A stretch of DNA of 64,000 nt, taken from positions 28,714 through 92,713 of the forward strand of contig JAHBTO010000009.1 in NCBI GenBank assembly GCA_019638525.1, read 5' to 3'. This document shows, in pieces, positions 1 through 8,813 of this stretch. The notes under the pieces are model-generated. The model was not told where the DNA came from. It made no database searches and saw only the letters and a program-made list of their open reading frames with translations. This DNA comes from Ferruginibacter sp. GTDB lineage: Bacteria > Bacteroidota > Bacteroidia > Chitinophagales > Chitinophagaceae. Numbering within the stretch: the stretch's first letter is position 1; every line of letters begins with the position of its first letter. The position numbers and the translations under genes are program-made.

Positions 1-575
1 CCTTTAACATAAAAACGGTAAGGCTTTAACGCAGCTTCACCAGCTCCCTCTACACCAATACGTTTGCTTTTACCAATTAATGCAGATGTAAATTTTGCAC
101 CGTCATCCACTATAAAAATTTCGTTTTTAAAAAGGCTAATACCCGAGTGAATTTTTGATATACCCAATGCTTTTGCCGCATTACCCGGCCCTTTTGTAAG
201 CGTATAATCGGGTACTAATTTACCTGTACGTTTAAGCATTATGGCAACGCCTTTTACAGGTTCTAAAGCCCTTATAAGTACAGCATCGGGTTTATCTTTT
301 TTATTAGTAACTACATTAAACAAGTGATGCAATCCGTAACATATATATACATAAGAAGTGCCGCCAGTTGCATACATATGTTCGTTACGTGCAGTACGTT
401 TTCCTCCATACGAATGTGAAGCCTTATCTGTAAGACCAATATATGCTTCAGTTTCTACAATTCTTCCCGAAGTAACCTGGTTATTAAATTTAGTGATAAT
501 AATTTTACCAATTAATTCTTTTGCAATTTGTAAAACATCGATTCTTTCGTAAAATTCAGCAGTCAACTTCTTCAT
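1..575 (-). CDS. DNA-3-methyladenine glycosylase, AAG/MPG family (3' end outside window)
   Basis: Base-excision repair enzyme that removes alkylated purines such as 3-methyladenine from DNA. The reading frame starts at the ATG complementary to 573-575 (MKKLTAEFYE) and stays open to the window edge, giving 191 codons of a family usually about 190-210 residues long, so only the last residues are missing. Visible family motifs are ETEAY with the catalytic-type Glu, YATGGTSYVYICYGLHH, the AVLIRALEP strand, GPGNAAKALGI, and a C-terminal KRIGVEGAGE...KPYRFYVKG block. It is divergent from the membrane-protein gene at 641. Family assignment is firm; exact substrate range is inferred from the family. 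Confidence 0.93.
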   Translation of the reverse strand, partial: MKKLTAEFYERIDVLQIAKELIGKIIITKFNNQVTSGRIVETEAYIGLTDKASHSYGGKRTARNEHMYATGGTSYVYICYGLHHLFNVVTNKKDKPDAVLIRALEPVKGVAIMLKRTGKLVPDYTLTKGPGNAAKALGISKIHSGISLFKNEIFIVDDGAKFTSALIGKSKRIGVEGAGEAALKPYRFYVK

Positions 576-640
576 TATAGTATTAACTTTAAAGCTAAAA
601 TACAGATGTATAGCCAATACCATTATTTATTACATTAAAA

Positions 641-1435
641 ATGCTTAAAGAAATTATTATTGCCATACAGGCTTATTTTCAAGCTCACCAATTCATCATC
701 AAACACCGGTTATGGAAATGGATCCTTATCCCGGGTTTTATATATGCCATCCTGTTTTGCTTTGGTATTTATTTATTTTGGACTTCGAGTAATAGTGTAA
801 TTGAGTTGTTGCTTCAAAAAACCGGTATCACCAATTGGTTAGAAAAAATGCAAAACAGTTGGCTTAATTTTTTACTCATCTTTGGTCAATTGATATTGCA
901 CCTGGTACTGCTGCTGTTTTATTTTTCGATGTTTAAATATTTGTTCCTCATCATAGGCTCGCCGGTATTTGCTTACTTAAGTGAAAAAACCGAATCTATC
1001 ATTGAGGGTAAAGAATATCCATTTAACTTTCAACAACTGCTAAAAGATATTGTACGAGGCATAAGGCTTGCATTACGAAACCTGCTTTGGCAAACGGTTT
1101 ATACCATCTCTATTCTTATATTATCTTTTTTGCCAATTGTAGGATGGATTACACCCCTACTAGCCCTGCTGGTAGAGTGTTACTACTTTGGCTTTTCTAT
1201 GCTCGACTATAGTTGTGAAAGAAATAGGTTATCAACATCGCAAAGTATAATGTTTATAGGCCGCCATAAAGGTTTAGCCATAGGAAATGGAATAATATTT
1301 TACCTGATGCTGATTATACCATTACTTGGATGGCTGCTGGCGCCAAGTTATGCAGTAATTGCAGCTACGCTAAGTTTATATAAAACTAAACACGATGACC
1401 AGCTTCCTTTTGGCCCTGTTAAAACTAAATCATGA
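641..1435 (+). CDS. EI24/CysZ-like integral membrane protein
   Basis: A 264-residue polytopic membrane protein of the EI24 domain family (CysZ-like in proteobacteria, where the relative is a sulfate transporter). Hydrophobic segments lie at about 25-48, 70-100, 140-180 and 205-245, with LWKWILIPG near the N terminus, typical of the Bacteroidota members. The 3' end overlaps the next gene by 4 nt (ATGA at 1432-1435), so the two are likely translationally coupled. Substrate is unknown; a sulfate role is not supported by any neighbour here. Confidence 0.75.
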   Translation: MLKEIIIAIQAYFQAHQFIIKHRLWKWILIPGFIYAILFCFGIYLFWTSSNSVIELLLQKTGITNWLEKMQNSWLNFLLIFGQLILHLVLLLFYFSMFKYLFLIIGSPVFAYLSEKTESIIEGKEYPFNFQQLLKDIVRGIRLALRNLLWQTVYTISILILSFLPIVGWITPLLALLVECYYFGFSMLDYSCERNRLSTSQSIMFIGRHKGLAIGNGIIFYLMLIIPLLGWLLAPSYAVIAATLSLYKTKHDDQLPFGPVKTKS

Positions 1436-2136
1436 GTTCCATAATTTATTTAATACCTACGCTGCTTGATGAAAATGCCGCACAAACAATACCTGCGTAT
1501 GTAATGCAGGCTGTGAAAGATAGTTCAGTAATTTTTGCTGAGAATGAGAGAACAGCAAGGCGATTTTTTAAAAAGATGGACAGGGATATTGTAATTGACA
1601 ACTATGAATGGTATAGCATACACAAAGCAGAAGCAGAAGTACTTCAATCATTCCGGGAAAAAATTAAACAACATAAAAATATCTGCATCATTAGCGAAGC
1701 AGGTTGCCCCGGTATTGCCGATCCGGGCCAGGTATTAATAGCCGCAGCGCAGCAAATGGATGCTATTGTAAAACCATTGGTGGGGCCAAGCTCAATATTA
1801 CTGGCATTAATGGCAAGCGGTATGAACGGGCAACAGTTTGAATTTTTAGGCTACCTGCCCATTGACAATAACGAAAGGGTTAAAAGTATACAAGCGATGG
1901 AAATAAATTCGCAGAAAAAAAATAGCACACAAATTTTTATTGAAACGCCATACCGCAATAACCAGTTGGTAGAAACTTTATTAAAAGTTTGTAAACCTAA
2001 TACCCAATTATGTATTGCTGCCGAACTAACAGGCAATAATGAATTTATTAAAACCAAAACAATAGCAGCATGGAAAAAAGATAAAACCGATTTTCATAAA
2101 AAACCGGTCATCTTTTTATTGTATTGCGGTAGTTAA
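1432..2136 (+). CDS. SAM-dependent methyltransferase, tetrapyrrole-methylase/RsmI-like
   Basis: A 234-residue protein of the tetrapyrrole (corrin/porphyrin) methylase fold, related to RsmI, which 2'-O-methylates C1402 of 16S rRNA. Motifs seen: N-terminal IYLIPTLL (normally a P-loop-like VATPIGN in RsmI), SEAGCPGIADPG (the glycine-rich SAM-site loop), VGPSSILLALMASG and FIETPYRNNQL. It is shorter than RsmI (about 280) and lacks the canonical RsmI N terminus, so it is better regarded as a Bacteroidota paralogue with unproven substrate. ATGA overlap with the upstream membrane-protein gene. Confidence 0.82.
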   Translation: MSSIIYLIPTLLDENAAQTIPAYVMQAVKDSSVIFAENERTARRFFKKMDRDIVIDNYEWYSIHKAEAEVLQSFREKIKQHKNICIISEAGCPGIADPGQVLIAAAQQMDAIVKPLVGPSSILLALMASGMNGQQFEFLGYLPIDNNERVKSIQAMEINSQKKNSTQIFIETPYRNNQLVETLLKVCKPNTQLCIAAELTGNNEFIKTKTIAAWKKDKTDFHKKPVIFLLYCGS

Positions 2137-2137
2137 T

Positions 2138-2572
2138 TTAATGATCTACGGTTTTCATATTAATAATCTTATCAACAATATAAGGGCTAAAACCACGCCA
2201 GGGCAATGCCCCCTTATATTCTTTGTAATGCAAATCGAAATAACTGCCGCTGTTATTCATTAGCACATTAGCAATACTATCGTCGGCAACTGAAAATTCA
2301 AATTCGTACGAACTTATAGTACCTGGCGCTTTTGAACGAAGTCCCGATTGTATCAGTTTTCCTTCATACGTTTTAAAAATATTGCCCTTTTTTACTACAT
2401 AGTTCAATTCACCCGACTTTACCCCTTCTCCAAAAACAAAATAATATTTCCACCAAAAAGCAAGCGCCCCTGTAAGTAAAACAATAAAAATAAACCACCG
2501 TAAAAATTTACGGAAACCGCTTTTCTTTTTGGGTTGATCTTTACCAGCTTCATTGAATGTTACATCCGGCAT
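2138..2572 (-). CDS. Single-pass membrane protein of unknown function
   Basis: 144 residues. A charged N terminus (KDQPKKKSGFRKFLRW) is followed by one transmembrane helix at about 28-46 and a soluble C-terminal domain of about 95 residues with VVKKGNIFKTYEGKLIQSG, which resembles a small beta-rich domain. It starts 19 nt after the stop of the M28 peptidase gene (2591), in the same direction, so the two probably share a transcript. It ends 2 nt from the convergent methylase gene. No function recognised. Confidence 0.65.
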   Translation of the reverse strand: MPDVTFNEAGKDQPKKKSGFRKFLRWFIFIVLLTGALAFWWKYYFVFGEGVKSGELNYVVKKGNIFKTYEGKLIQSGLRSKAPGTISSYEFEFSVADDSIANVLMNNSGSYFDLHYKEYKGALPWRGFSPYIVDKIINMKTVDH

Positions 2573-2590
2573 AAAAAAATATTTTATTGT

Positions 2591-3976
2591 TTATAATCCA
2601 TGTTTATCTACCAGGTAAACCATGCTTGCCATAACAGCGGTACATAAATTAAGTTCCTGTGCACTTACTTTATCAAATGTATCGGCTGCCGAGTGATGCA
2701 GATCAAAATATCTTTGGCCTGTGGTTATAAAACCAAACTGTGCAGTTTTAAATGCTTGTTGCAACGGGCCAATATCTGCACCTCCGCCTCCTCCTTCACT
2801 AAAAACAAACTTGGTAGCATCAAAGTGTTCAAAATATTTTGTCCAGCTTTGTACTTTGGTAAATTGCCCTTTAGTCATACCACATACAAAACCCCTTGGG
2901 TACTCAGCACCACCATCACTCTCCATAGCCATTATATGCTTCTCGTTTTTTAGTTTTGCTTCTTCAGCATATTTAGTTCCACCTCGTAAACCATTTTCTT
3001 CATTGGCAAATAATACTATTCTTATAGTGTGTTTGGGATGATAACCTAATGTTTTAAACAAACGGATTATCTCAATACTTTTTACAATACCTGTTCCGTC
3101 ATCGCTGGCGCCTTCACCGGGGTCCCAGCTATCAAGGTGGCCGCCAATTGTTATAATTTCATCAGGGAATTCGGTTCCTTTAATTTCACCAATTACATTA
3201 TGGCCGATGGTATCGGGCAACATTTCGCAATTGGTTTGCAAAAAAAGTTTTTCATTTTTATAAGCGCCTTTAATATCTGCACTTAACTTATCGGCCCCAA
3301 CTGTACTGATGGCAACAGCCGGAATTTTGGGAAGGCTTTCATCATAATGCATGGTTCCGGTATGAGGATAATCATCGTATGCACCCGTAACCGAACGTAC
3401 TATAACTGCCACTGCGCCATATTTTGCTGCTGCCGAAGGGCCGTTTACCCGGTATCGTACAGCATCGCCATAAGCCCCTCTCAACAAGGTTTTATTAAAA
3501 GGATAATTATAAAAAACTATTTTGCCTTTTACATCATTTTTTCTTTTTTCCAGTTCATCAAAATTCTTCACTTCTACAACCTCGGCTGATATACCTTTAT
3601 CTCCTGTGGCAACTGTATTACCCAATGCCAGCACATTATATTCAGTATCATTTTTATGATTTTTTGTTTTATAACCGGCAAATTCTTTTTTGCCCCTAAC
3701 CCAATGCGGCACCATGCACTGTTGCAGATATACATTGTCAGCACCTGCTTCTTTTAATGCCTGTAAACCCCACTGCTCTGCTTTATACATGCCAGCACTA
3801 CCGCTAAGCCGTTGCCCAACCGATTTACACAATGTATATAAATTTGAATAGGCCTTACCATTTAATAATACTTCTGTTGATAATCTATGAATCATCACTG
3901 AATCTTCGTCTTGCGCCTTAGCGGTGAAAGAAGAAACCGCAAAAAACAAAATAATTGTAAATATATTTTTGAGCAT
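2591..3976 (-). CDS. M28-family zinc metallopeptidase, secreted (carboxypeptidase Q-like)
   Basis: 461-residue exopeptidase of family M28. An N-terminal signal peptide (MLKNIFTIILFFAVSSFTAKAQ) predicts export. A protease-associated (PA) domain insert lies at about 120-245, and the di-zinc catalytic core follows: GGHLDSWDPGEGASDDGTG supplies the His and bridging Asp, LFANEENGLRGG the catalytic Glu-Glu, MESDGG the next Asp, and LHHSAADTFDKV the final His. All canonical metal ligands look present, so it should be active. Likely role: release of amino acids from peptides in the periplasm or outside the cell. Confidence 0.9.
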   Translation of the reverse strand: MLKNIFTIILFFAVSSFTAKAQDEDSVMIHRLSTEVLLNGKAYSNLYTLCKSVGQRLSGSAGMYKAEQWGLQALKEAGADNVYLQQCMVPHWVRGKKEFAGYKTKNHKNDTEYNVLALGNTVATGDKGISAEVVEVKNFDELEKRKNDVKGKIVFYNYPFNKTLLRGAYGDAVRYRVNGPSAAAKYGAVAVIVRSVTGAYDDYPHTGTMHYDESLPKIPAVAISTVGADKLSADIKGAYKNEKLFLQTNCEMLPDTIGHNVIGEIKGTEFPDEIITIGGHLDSWDPGEGASDDGTGIVKSIEIIRLFKTLGYHPKHTIRIVLFANEENGLRGGTKYAEEAKLKNEKHIMAMESDGGAEYPRGFVCGMTKGQFTKVQSWTKYFEHFDATKFVFSEGGGGGADIGPLQQAFKTAQFGFITTGQRYFDLHHSAADTFDKVSAQELNLCTAVMASMVYLVDKHGL

Positions 3977-4088
3977 GCCGGGGGCTTTTGTAACAAACTT
4001 ACATATTTAAACCATTACATGAACGGAAAGGTCTATGAAAATAATTAGGTAAATTGCCAATACTTTTTTAATTTATTCAACTTACAAT

Positions 4089-5207
4089 ATGAATATTGGG
4101 ATAGTTTGTTACCCTACATTTGGCGGCAGTGGTGTGCTGGCAACAGAACTTGGCAAAGCACTTGCCGATAAAGGACATAATATTCATTTTATCACTTATC
4201 AACAACCTGTAAGGTTAAGTGGATTTCATGCAAACATCTTTTATCACGAAGTAAGGGTGCCGACATACCCTTTATTTGATTACCCGCCTTATGAAACTGC
4301 ATTGGCCAGCACCATGGTTGATGTTATTTTAAATAATGATGTGGAACTACTTCATGTTCATTATGCCATACCTCATGCTGCGGCGGCATACATGGCTAAA
4401 CAAATTTTAGCCAAACAGGGAAAACATATTCCGGTTATTACAACTTTACATGGTACCGATATAACACTGGTTGGCAGGGATAAAACATACAGCCCGGTAG
4501 TAACATTTTCGATGAATGAAAGTGATGTACTTACTGCCGTATCAGAAAATCTTAAAGAAGAAACCTATAAGAATTTTAATATTGAAAAAGAGATTGAAGT
4601 GATTCACAATTTTGTAGATGTTAAAAGGTTTCACAAACAACCTGTAGATGCATTTCGTAAATTGATATCACCCAATGGCGAAAAGATATTAGTGCATGCT
4701 TCTAATTTCAGAAAAGTAAAAAGAGTAGAAGACGTGGTGTCGGTGTTTCTTCGTATACAAGAGAAGATACCTGCTACATTATTATTACTGGGCGATGGGC
4801 CTGAGAGGTCGGAAATTGAAGCAAGAGCCAGGAAATGCGAATCGCATAACAATATAAAATTTTTAGGTAAGCAGGAGCAAATGGAAGATATCTTACCTAT
4901 TGCCGATTTATTTTTACTTACCAGCGAATATGAAAGTTTTGGATTAGCAGCGCTTGAAGCAATGGCAGCCGAAGTGCCCGTAATATCTACCAACGCAGGA
5001 GGGCTACCCGAAATAAATATTGATGGTTACAGTGGATTTATGAGTAATGTAGGTGATGTAGAAAATATGAGCAGGAATGCATTGCATATTTTACAAGATG
5101 CCGAAACATTGCGTAAATTTAAAACCAATGCATTGGCACAGGCAAAAAAATTCGATATTGAAAATATTGTACCGTTATATGAGGCTTTGTACAAACGAGT
5201 TTCCTGA
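4089..5207 (+). CDS. bshA: N-acetyl-alpha-D-glucosaminyl L-malate synthase BshA
   Basis: First enzyme of bacillithiol synthesis: a retaining GT4 glycosyltransferase (GT-B fold) joining UDP-GlcNAc and L-malate. The 372 residues match the family length. The N-terminal GIVCYPTFGGSGVLATELG loop is the BshA signature; HVHYAIPHA and TLHGTDITLVG follow; the C-terminal nucleotide-sugar domain has LLLLGDGPERSEIE and the EX7E-type SEYESFGLAALEAMAAEVPV. bshB and bshC are not in this window. Bacillithiol is the usual low-molecular-weight thiol of Bacteroidota, so this is a housekeeping gene. Confidence 0.95.
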   Translation: MNIGIVCYPTFGGSGVLATELGKALADKGHNIHFITYQQPVRLSGFHANIFYHEVRVPTYPLFDYPPYETALASTMVDVILNNDVELLHVHYAIPHAAAAYMAKQILAKQGKHIPVITTLHGTDITLVGRDKTYSPVVTFSMNESDVLTAVSENLKEETYKNFNIEKEIEVIHNFVDVKRFHKQPVDAFRKLISPNGEKILVHASNFRKVKRVEDVVSVFLRIQEKIPATLLLLGDGPERSEIEARARKCESHNNIKFLGKQEQMEDILPIADLFLLTSEYESFGLAALEAMAAEVPVISTNAGGLPEINIDGYSGFMSNVGDVENMSRNALHILQDAETLRKFKTNALAQAKKFDIENIVPLYEALYKRVS

Positions 5208-5212
5208 TTTTT

Positions 5213-6529
5213 TTACTTTAACCATTTTTCAGGGTCAATATCATTTTTTTCATCATTGATAAAAAAATCGATTGAACCAATTCCGTCAAGATTAGCTCCT
5301 GCCTTACCTATCACCTGCCCGGTTTTTACATTTTGCCCTCGTTGCACCTGTACGCTACTAAGATTACTGTAAGTAGTAAAATATTTACCATGTTGTATAA
5401 TTACCACCTGCATATCTTCAATAAACACAATATTTGAAACTACTCCATCAAAAACACTTTTTACATTACTACCAATATCAGTAGCTATTGTAACGCAAGT
5501 TATATCTAATTGGGTTTTATTAGGAAGTACATTTCGGCCAAAATGCAATATTGGAACCCCCTTATCTACAGGCCATGGAAGGTTTCCTTTGTTTTTTATG
5601 AAATTTTCATTCAATTCAATATTACCGGCATTTAATAAAATACTTTCTGGCGTTTTAACTGTAGCTTTTTTAACCACAGCAACAGATTTATTTTCTGTTT
5701 TAGTTTCTGCTTCTGGTTTAATTTCTGGTTTAGTATTTGCTTTTGCTGTTGCACTTTTTAGCGCTTCTTCTTCTTTTGCTTTCTTTAATGCAGCTTTCTT
5801 TGCCTCTTCCCTTGCTTTATTTATAGCGGCGGCTATGGCACGTTCTACTTTTGCATTTTGTTTTTTATAAGTTGTAAGTTGGTTGTTTAATTGTTTTCCC
5901 TGCTTTTTAAGCTCATTCATAATCCTGTCTTTTTCCTCTTTCTGATTTTCCAGGGCAAGCATTTCTTTATCTTTTGTTTTAAGCACTTCGCCTTTCTGTT
6001 CTTTTATACTTCCTAATTCATTAACCCGTTGCTTTCGTAATTCTTGTGTACGCAATATGTTTTCGCCTTGTTTTTCTCTAAAAGTGCGGTAGTATCTTAA
6101 ATAAGCTATCCGCTTTATAGCATCATTAAAACTGGCTGCTGAAAAAATGAAATTGAGAAAATCATAATTACTCCTGTTTTTATAAGCATACACCATACTT
6201 TTTGCGTATTCTTCCTTTAAAGTATCAAGCAGTTTATTATACCTTGTTATTTCTCTTTGATTATTATAAATATTATTGTCGAGCAAATTTATATCCTTAC
6301 TTATATTTTCAATAAGCCGGTTTTGAAGGTTAACTTTATTATTTATCAATCGCCATTGTACCAAGTTTTCTTTTGTTTTTAATTTATTTGCGTTTAGCTG
6401 TTTTTGAGTTTGTTCCATTTCTTTTTTAAGCTGTGCACGCTGCTTTTCTAATTCTTCACGTGTTTGCTGTGCTGTTACAGAATATGTAATTGCTAAAAAT
6501 AAAAAGAGACTGAAAATATATTTAACCAT
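5213..6529 (-). CDS. EnvC-like murein hydrolase activator (coiled coil plus degenerate LytM domain)
   Basis: 438 residues. A signal peptide (about 1-20) is followed by a long, highly charged coiled coil (about 22-245), an Ala/Lys/Glu-rich low-complexity linker (245-290) and a C-terminal M23/LytM domain (about 315-438). The LytM metal ligands are degenerate: the usual Y-x-H-L position reads TYSNLSS and the last H-x-H is replaced by IDFFIND, as in EnvC, which activates amidases and is not itself a hydrolase. Expected location is periplasmic, acting in septal peptidoglycan splitting. It converges with bshA with 5 nt between the stops. Confidence 0.85.
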   Translation of the reverse strand: MVKYIFSLFLFLAITYSVTAQQTREELEKQRAQLKKEMEQTQKQLNANKLKTKENLVQWRLINNKVNLQNRLIENISKDINLLDNNIYNNQREITRYNKLLDTLKEEYAKSMVYAYKNRSNYDFLNFIFSAASFNDAIKRIAYLRYYRTFREKQGENILRTQELRKQRVNELGSIKEQKGEVLKTKDKEMLALENQKEEKDRIMNELKKQGKQLNNQLTTYKKQNAKVERAIAAAINKAREEAKKAALKKAKEEEALKSATAKANTKPEIKPEAETKTENKSVAVVKKATVKTPESILLNAGNIELNENFIKNKGNLPWPVDKGVPILHFGRNVLPNKTQLDITCVTIATDIGSNVKSVFDGVVSNIVFIEDMQVVIIQHGKYFTTYSNLSSVQVQRGQNVKTGQVIGKAGANLDGIGSIDFFINDEKNDIDPEKWLK

Positions 6530-6688
6530 AACTGCTTATCGTAATATTTATTTTATTTAAACCAATAACTACATTTATATTTAAAATGCTTATTTACATT
6601 TTTTTCACCAGGTGCCAGGTTAAATTAAGATGCCTTTTAAAAAAATATGCATAAAAATACTGGCTGATTATTCATTTACAAATAACGC

Positions 6689-7513
6689 TTACCTGGCTGT
6701 ATAATTCTTAGGAATATTGAATAATACTGATAATTCTTTGTTAAACTCATATTGTTTAAAATTCATTCTTATGTCAAGTTTATTTTTTTCAGAAATAGTT
6801 ATTTCCCGATATGTAGAAAAGTTAATCCCGGTTTTATCATCATAATTGCTATAAGTTAAATCTGCTGTACGGCTTCGGTTTACATCCACATCATCCAGTT
6901 TACTATGCTGCAATAGATAATTGTTATCAGTAAGTGTTAGCAGGTTTTTAAAATATTTTCCTACCATTGAAAACAATATTTGATTTTCAGTTTTTTTATA
7001 GTACACAATATTGCTATCAATAAAAACCGGGTTGCCTATTAACAAGTCTTGTAAAGTATAAAAGTCAAAAGGAATTTCTGTTACTTCCTGTAAATAATCC
7101 ATCGATCTGTACTGCACTTCCTTATCTTGCTTATTTAAAAGTATTACACTGTCTTTTTTTATCAATACCCTGTAAATTTCAATATTAAGGAATGATGCAG
7201 TTAAAGAAACCCATATGGCACTATCTTTTATTATTCTAACGATAGCTGTTATATCAGGTTTTTTACCGGTATTATCCTGGTACTCTACTTTAATTTTTGC
7301 ATTAAATGTATTAAAGTCGATATAATTTTTCTTAAGATTTTCTATTGTTTTACTTATCATCTGAAGCGAATCAATATTTGATTGATCTATCAGGATTATT
7401 GTTGAACTGTCTTTTGGTGCTATTACTTTATTAATTTGTTTTACCGTTTTACAACTTGCCAAAGAGATAAGCAAAATTGATATGAAAGATGCAAAGCTTA
7501 TAAATTTCATCAT
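6689..7513 (-). CDS. DUF4292 family lipoprotein
   Basis: 274 residues. Lipoprotein signal with the lipobox LLISLASC (Cys about 21), then a LolA/LolB-like beta-sheet domain typical of DUF4292, widespread in Bacteroidota next to EnvC-like and dut genes. Sequence blocks include INAKIKVEYQDNTGKKPDITA and FDFYTLQDLLIGNPVF. By fold it may help handle outer-membrane lipoproteins or lipid, but that is inference. It lies 6 nt downstream of dut and upstream of the EnvC-like gene in one direction, suggesting a dut-DUF4292-envC operon. Confidence 0.8.
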   Translation of the reverse strand: MMKFISFASFISILLISLASCKTVKQINKVIAPKDSSTIILIDQSNIDSLQMISKTIENLKKNYIDFNTFNAKIKVEYQDNTGKKPDITAIVRIIKDSAIWVSLTASFLNIEIYRVLIKKDSVILLNKQDKEVQYRSMDYLQEVTEIPFDFYTLQDLLIGNPVFIDSNIVYYKKTENQILFSMVGKYFKNLLTLTDNNYLLQHSKLDDVDVNRSRTADLTYSNYDDKTGINFSTYREITISEKNKLDIRMNFKQYEFNKELSVLFNIPKNYTAR

Positions 7514-7519
7514 TATTTT

Positions 7520-7963
7520 TTATTTTGTACCAGTATGTCCAAAACCTCCGTTTCCACGTTGCGATTCACTTAACACTTCAACTTCTACCAATTGCACTTT
7601 CTCTACTTTGGCAATTATCATTTGTGCTATCCTATCGCCATTTTTTATGGTTTTTTCAGCATCACTTAGGTTAATTAAAATTACTTTTAGTTCTCCCCTG
7701 TAATCTGCATCTACAGTTCCCGGCGAGTTTAAACAGGTAATTCCCTGGTTAATAGCAAGCCCGCTACGTGGCCTTATTTGGGCTTCATAATTTTCCGGTA
7801 ATTCAATAAATAGCCCGGTAGGTATTAATTGCCTTTCGAGTGGCTTTAAAATTACCGGCTCAGCAAGGTGTGCCCTTATATCCAAACCTGCAGAATGTTC
7901 AGTAGCGTATGCAGGTAATAAGTTAGAAGAAACATTTACAATTTTTACCCTGATTGGTTGCAT
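7520..7963 (-). CDS. dut: dUTP diphosphatase (dUTPase)
   Basis: Hydrolyses dUTP to dUMP and pyrophosphate, keeping uracil out of DNA. All five trimeric-dUTPase motifs are visible: [29 protein letters not shown] (catalytic Asp), [10 protein letters not shown] and [10 protein letters not shown]. The frame is open further upstream, but the start at 7963 ([10 protein letters not shown]) gives 147 residues, the normal family length, and avoids a 31-residue extension with no family counterpart. Confidence 0.95.
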   Translation of the reverse strand: MQPIRVKIVNVSSNLLPAYATEHSAGLDIRAHLAEPVILKPLERQLIPTGLFIELPENYEAQIRPRSGLAINQGITCLNSPGTVDADYRGELKVILINLSDAEKTIKNGDRIAQMIIAKVEKVQLVEVEVLSESQRGNGGFGHTGTK

Positions 7964-8233
7964 ACGGGCAAAGTTAACAATGTATAAAATAAAACAATAA
8001 GGAAGGCTTGCTAAAATATTATTTAGATTATTTGTTTCCTTATCCTGTAAATACAACTTGTGTTTTAAATTGCTGCCGATGAAATTTTAATAATTTTTTA
8101 CATTGTTAATTTCAGCAATTTTATTTTGTAGTGTTACAATTAAAAATACTAATGCATTCTAAGTAAATAATACCTTTTACAAAAAAGGTTAATAAAAGAG
8201 TTTCAAATTATGATTGCATCTTTTTTAGTTAAA

Positions 8234-8713
8234 TTATTGTTTTAAAGCCAAAAGCACATTTGCATAAGCTTTTAGGCCTTCTTCTCTGCCTATAAATCCC
8301 AAATGCTCAGTTGTGGTAGCTTTTATGGAAACATCATTAACTGTAATACCTGCAATGCCCGAAATAATCTCCTGCATTTTAATAATGTAGTCTTTAATTT
8401 TAGGCGCTTGTAAACATAGGGAAGCATCAATATTAATCACTTTATAACCTTTAGCATTAATAAGCTCAATACATTTTGTAAGCAGTATCTTGCTATCGAT
8501 ATTTTTATAAGCATTATCAGTATCAGGAAAATGATATCCTATATCGCCTAATGCAAGTGCCCCTAAAACGGCATCACAAATTGCATGCAGTAAAACATCG
8601 GCATCACTATGCCCTAAAGCGCCTTTTGTATGTGGTATTTTAACACCGCCTATCCACAAATCTCTGCCTGTAACCAGTTGATGATAATCTATACCAAACC
8701 CTATTCTGTACAT
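8234..8713 (-). CDS. ispF: 2-C-methyl-D-erythritol 2,4-cyclodiphosphate synthase
   Basis: MEP-pathway isoprenoid enzyme converting CDP-ME-2-phosphate to the cyclic diphosphate with release of CMP. 159 residues, the usual length. The N-terminal GFGIDYHQ supplies the Zn ligands Asp and His, GHSDADVLLHAICDA the third His, GDIGYHFPDTD the substrate loop and the C-terminal ATTTEHLGFIGREEGL the CMP-binding turn. Stands alone on the minus strand between dut and porV. Confidence 0.96.
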   Translation of the reverse strand: MYRIGFGIDYHQLVTGRDLWIGGVKIPHTKGALGHSDADVLLHAICDAVLGALALGDIGYHFPDTDNAYKNIDSKILLTKCIELINAKGYKVINIDASLCLQAPKIKDYIIKMQEIISGIAGITVNDVSIKATTTEHLGFIGREEGLKAYANVLLALKQ

Positions 8714-8760
8714 TTTAATTCGAATTTAATTAGCTCTTAATTTTAAACATTACTAAAGCA

Positions 8761-8793
8761 AAAAAGTGCTCCGGAATGCCGGAACACTTTTTT
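8761..8793. terminator. Strong hairpin terminator downstream of porV
   Basis: A-tract, then GTGCTCCGG, loop AATG, CCGGAACAC and a T-tract: a stem of about 14 bp with one mismatch, flanked by A and T runs on both sides. It sits 21 nt past the porV stop and can work in both directions, insulating ispF from porV. Confidence 0.85.
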
Positions 8794-8813
8794 GTTACAT
8801 GAAAAAAATATTC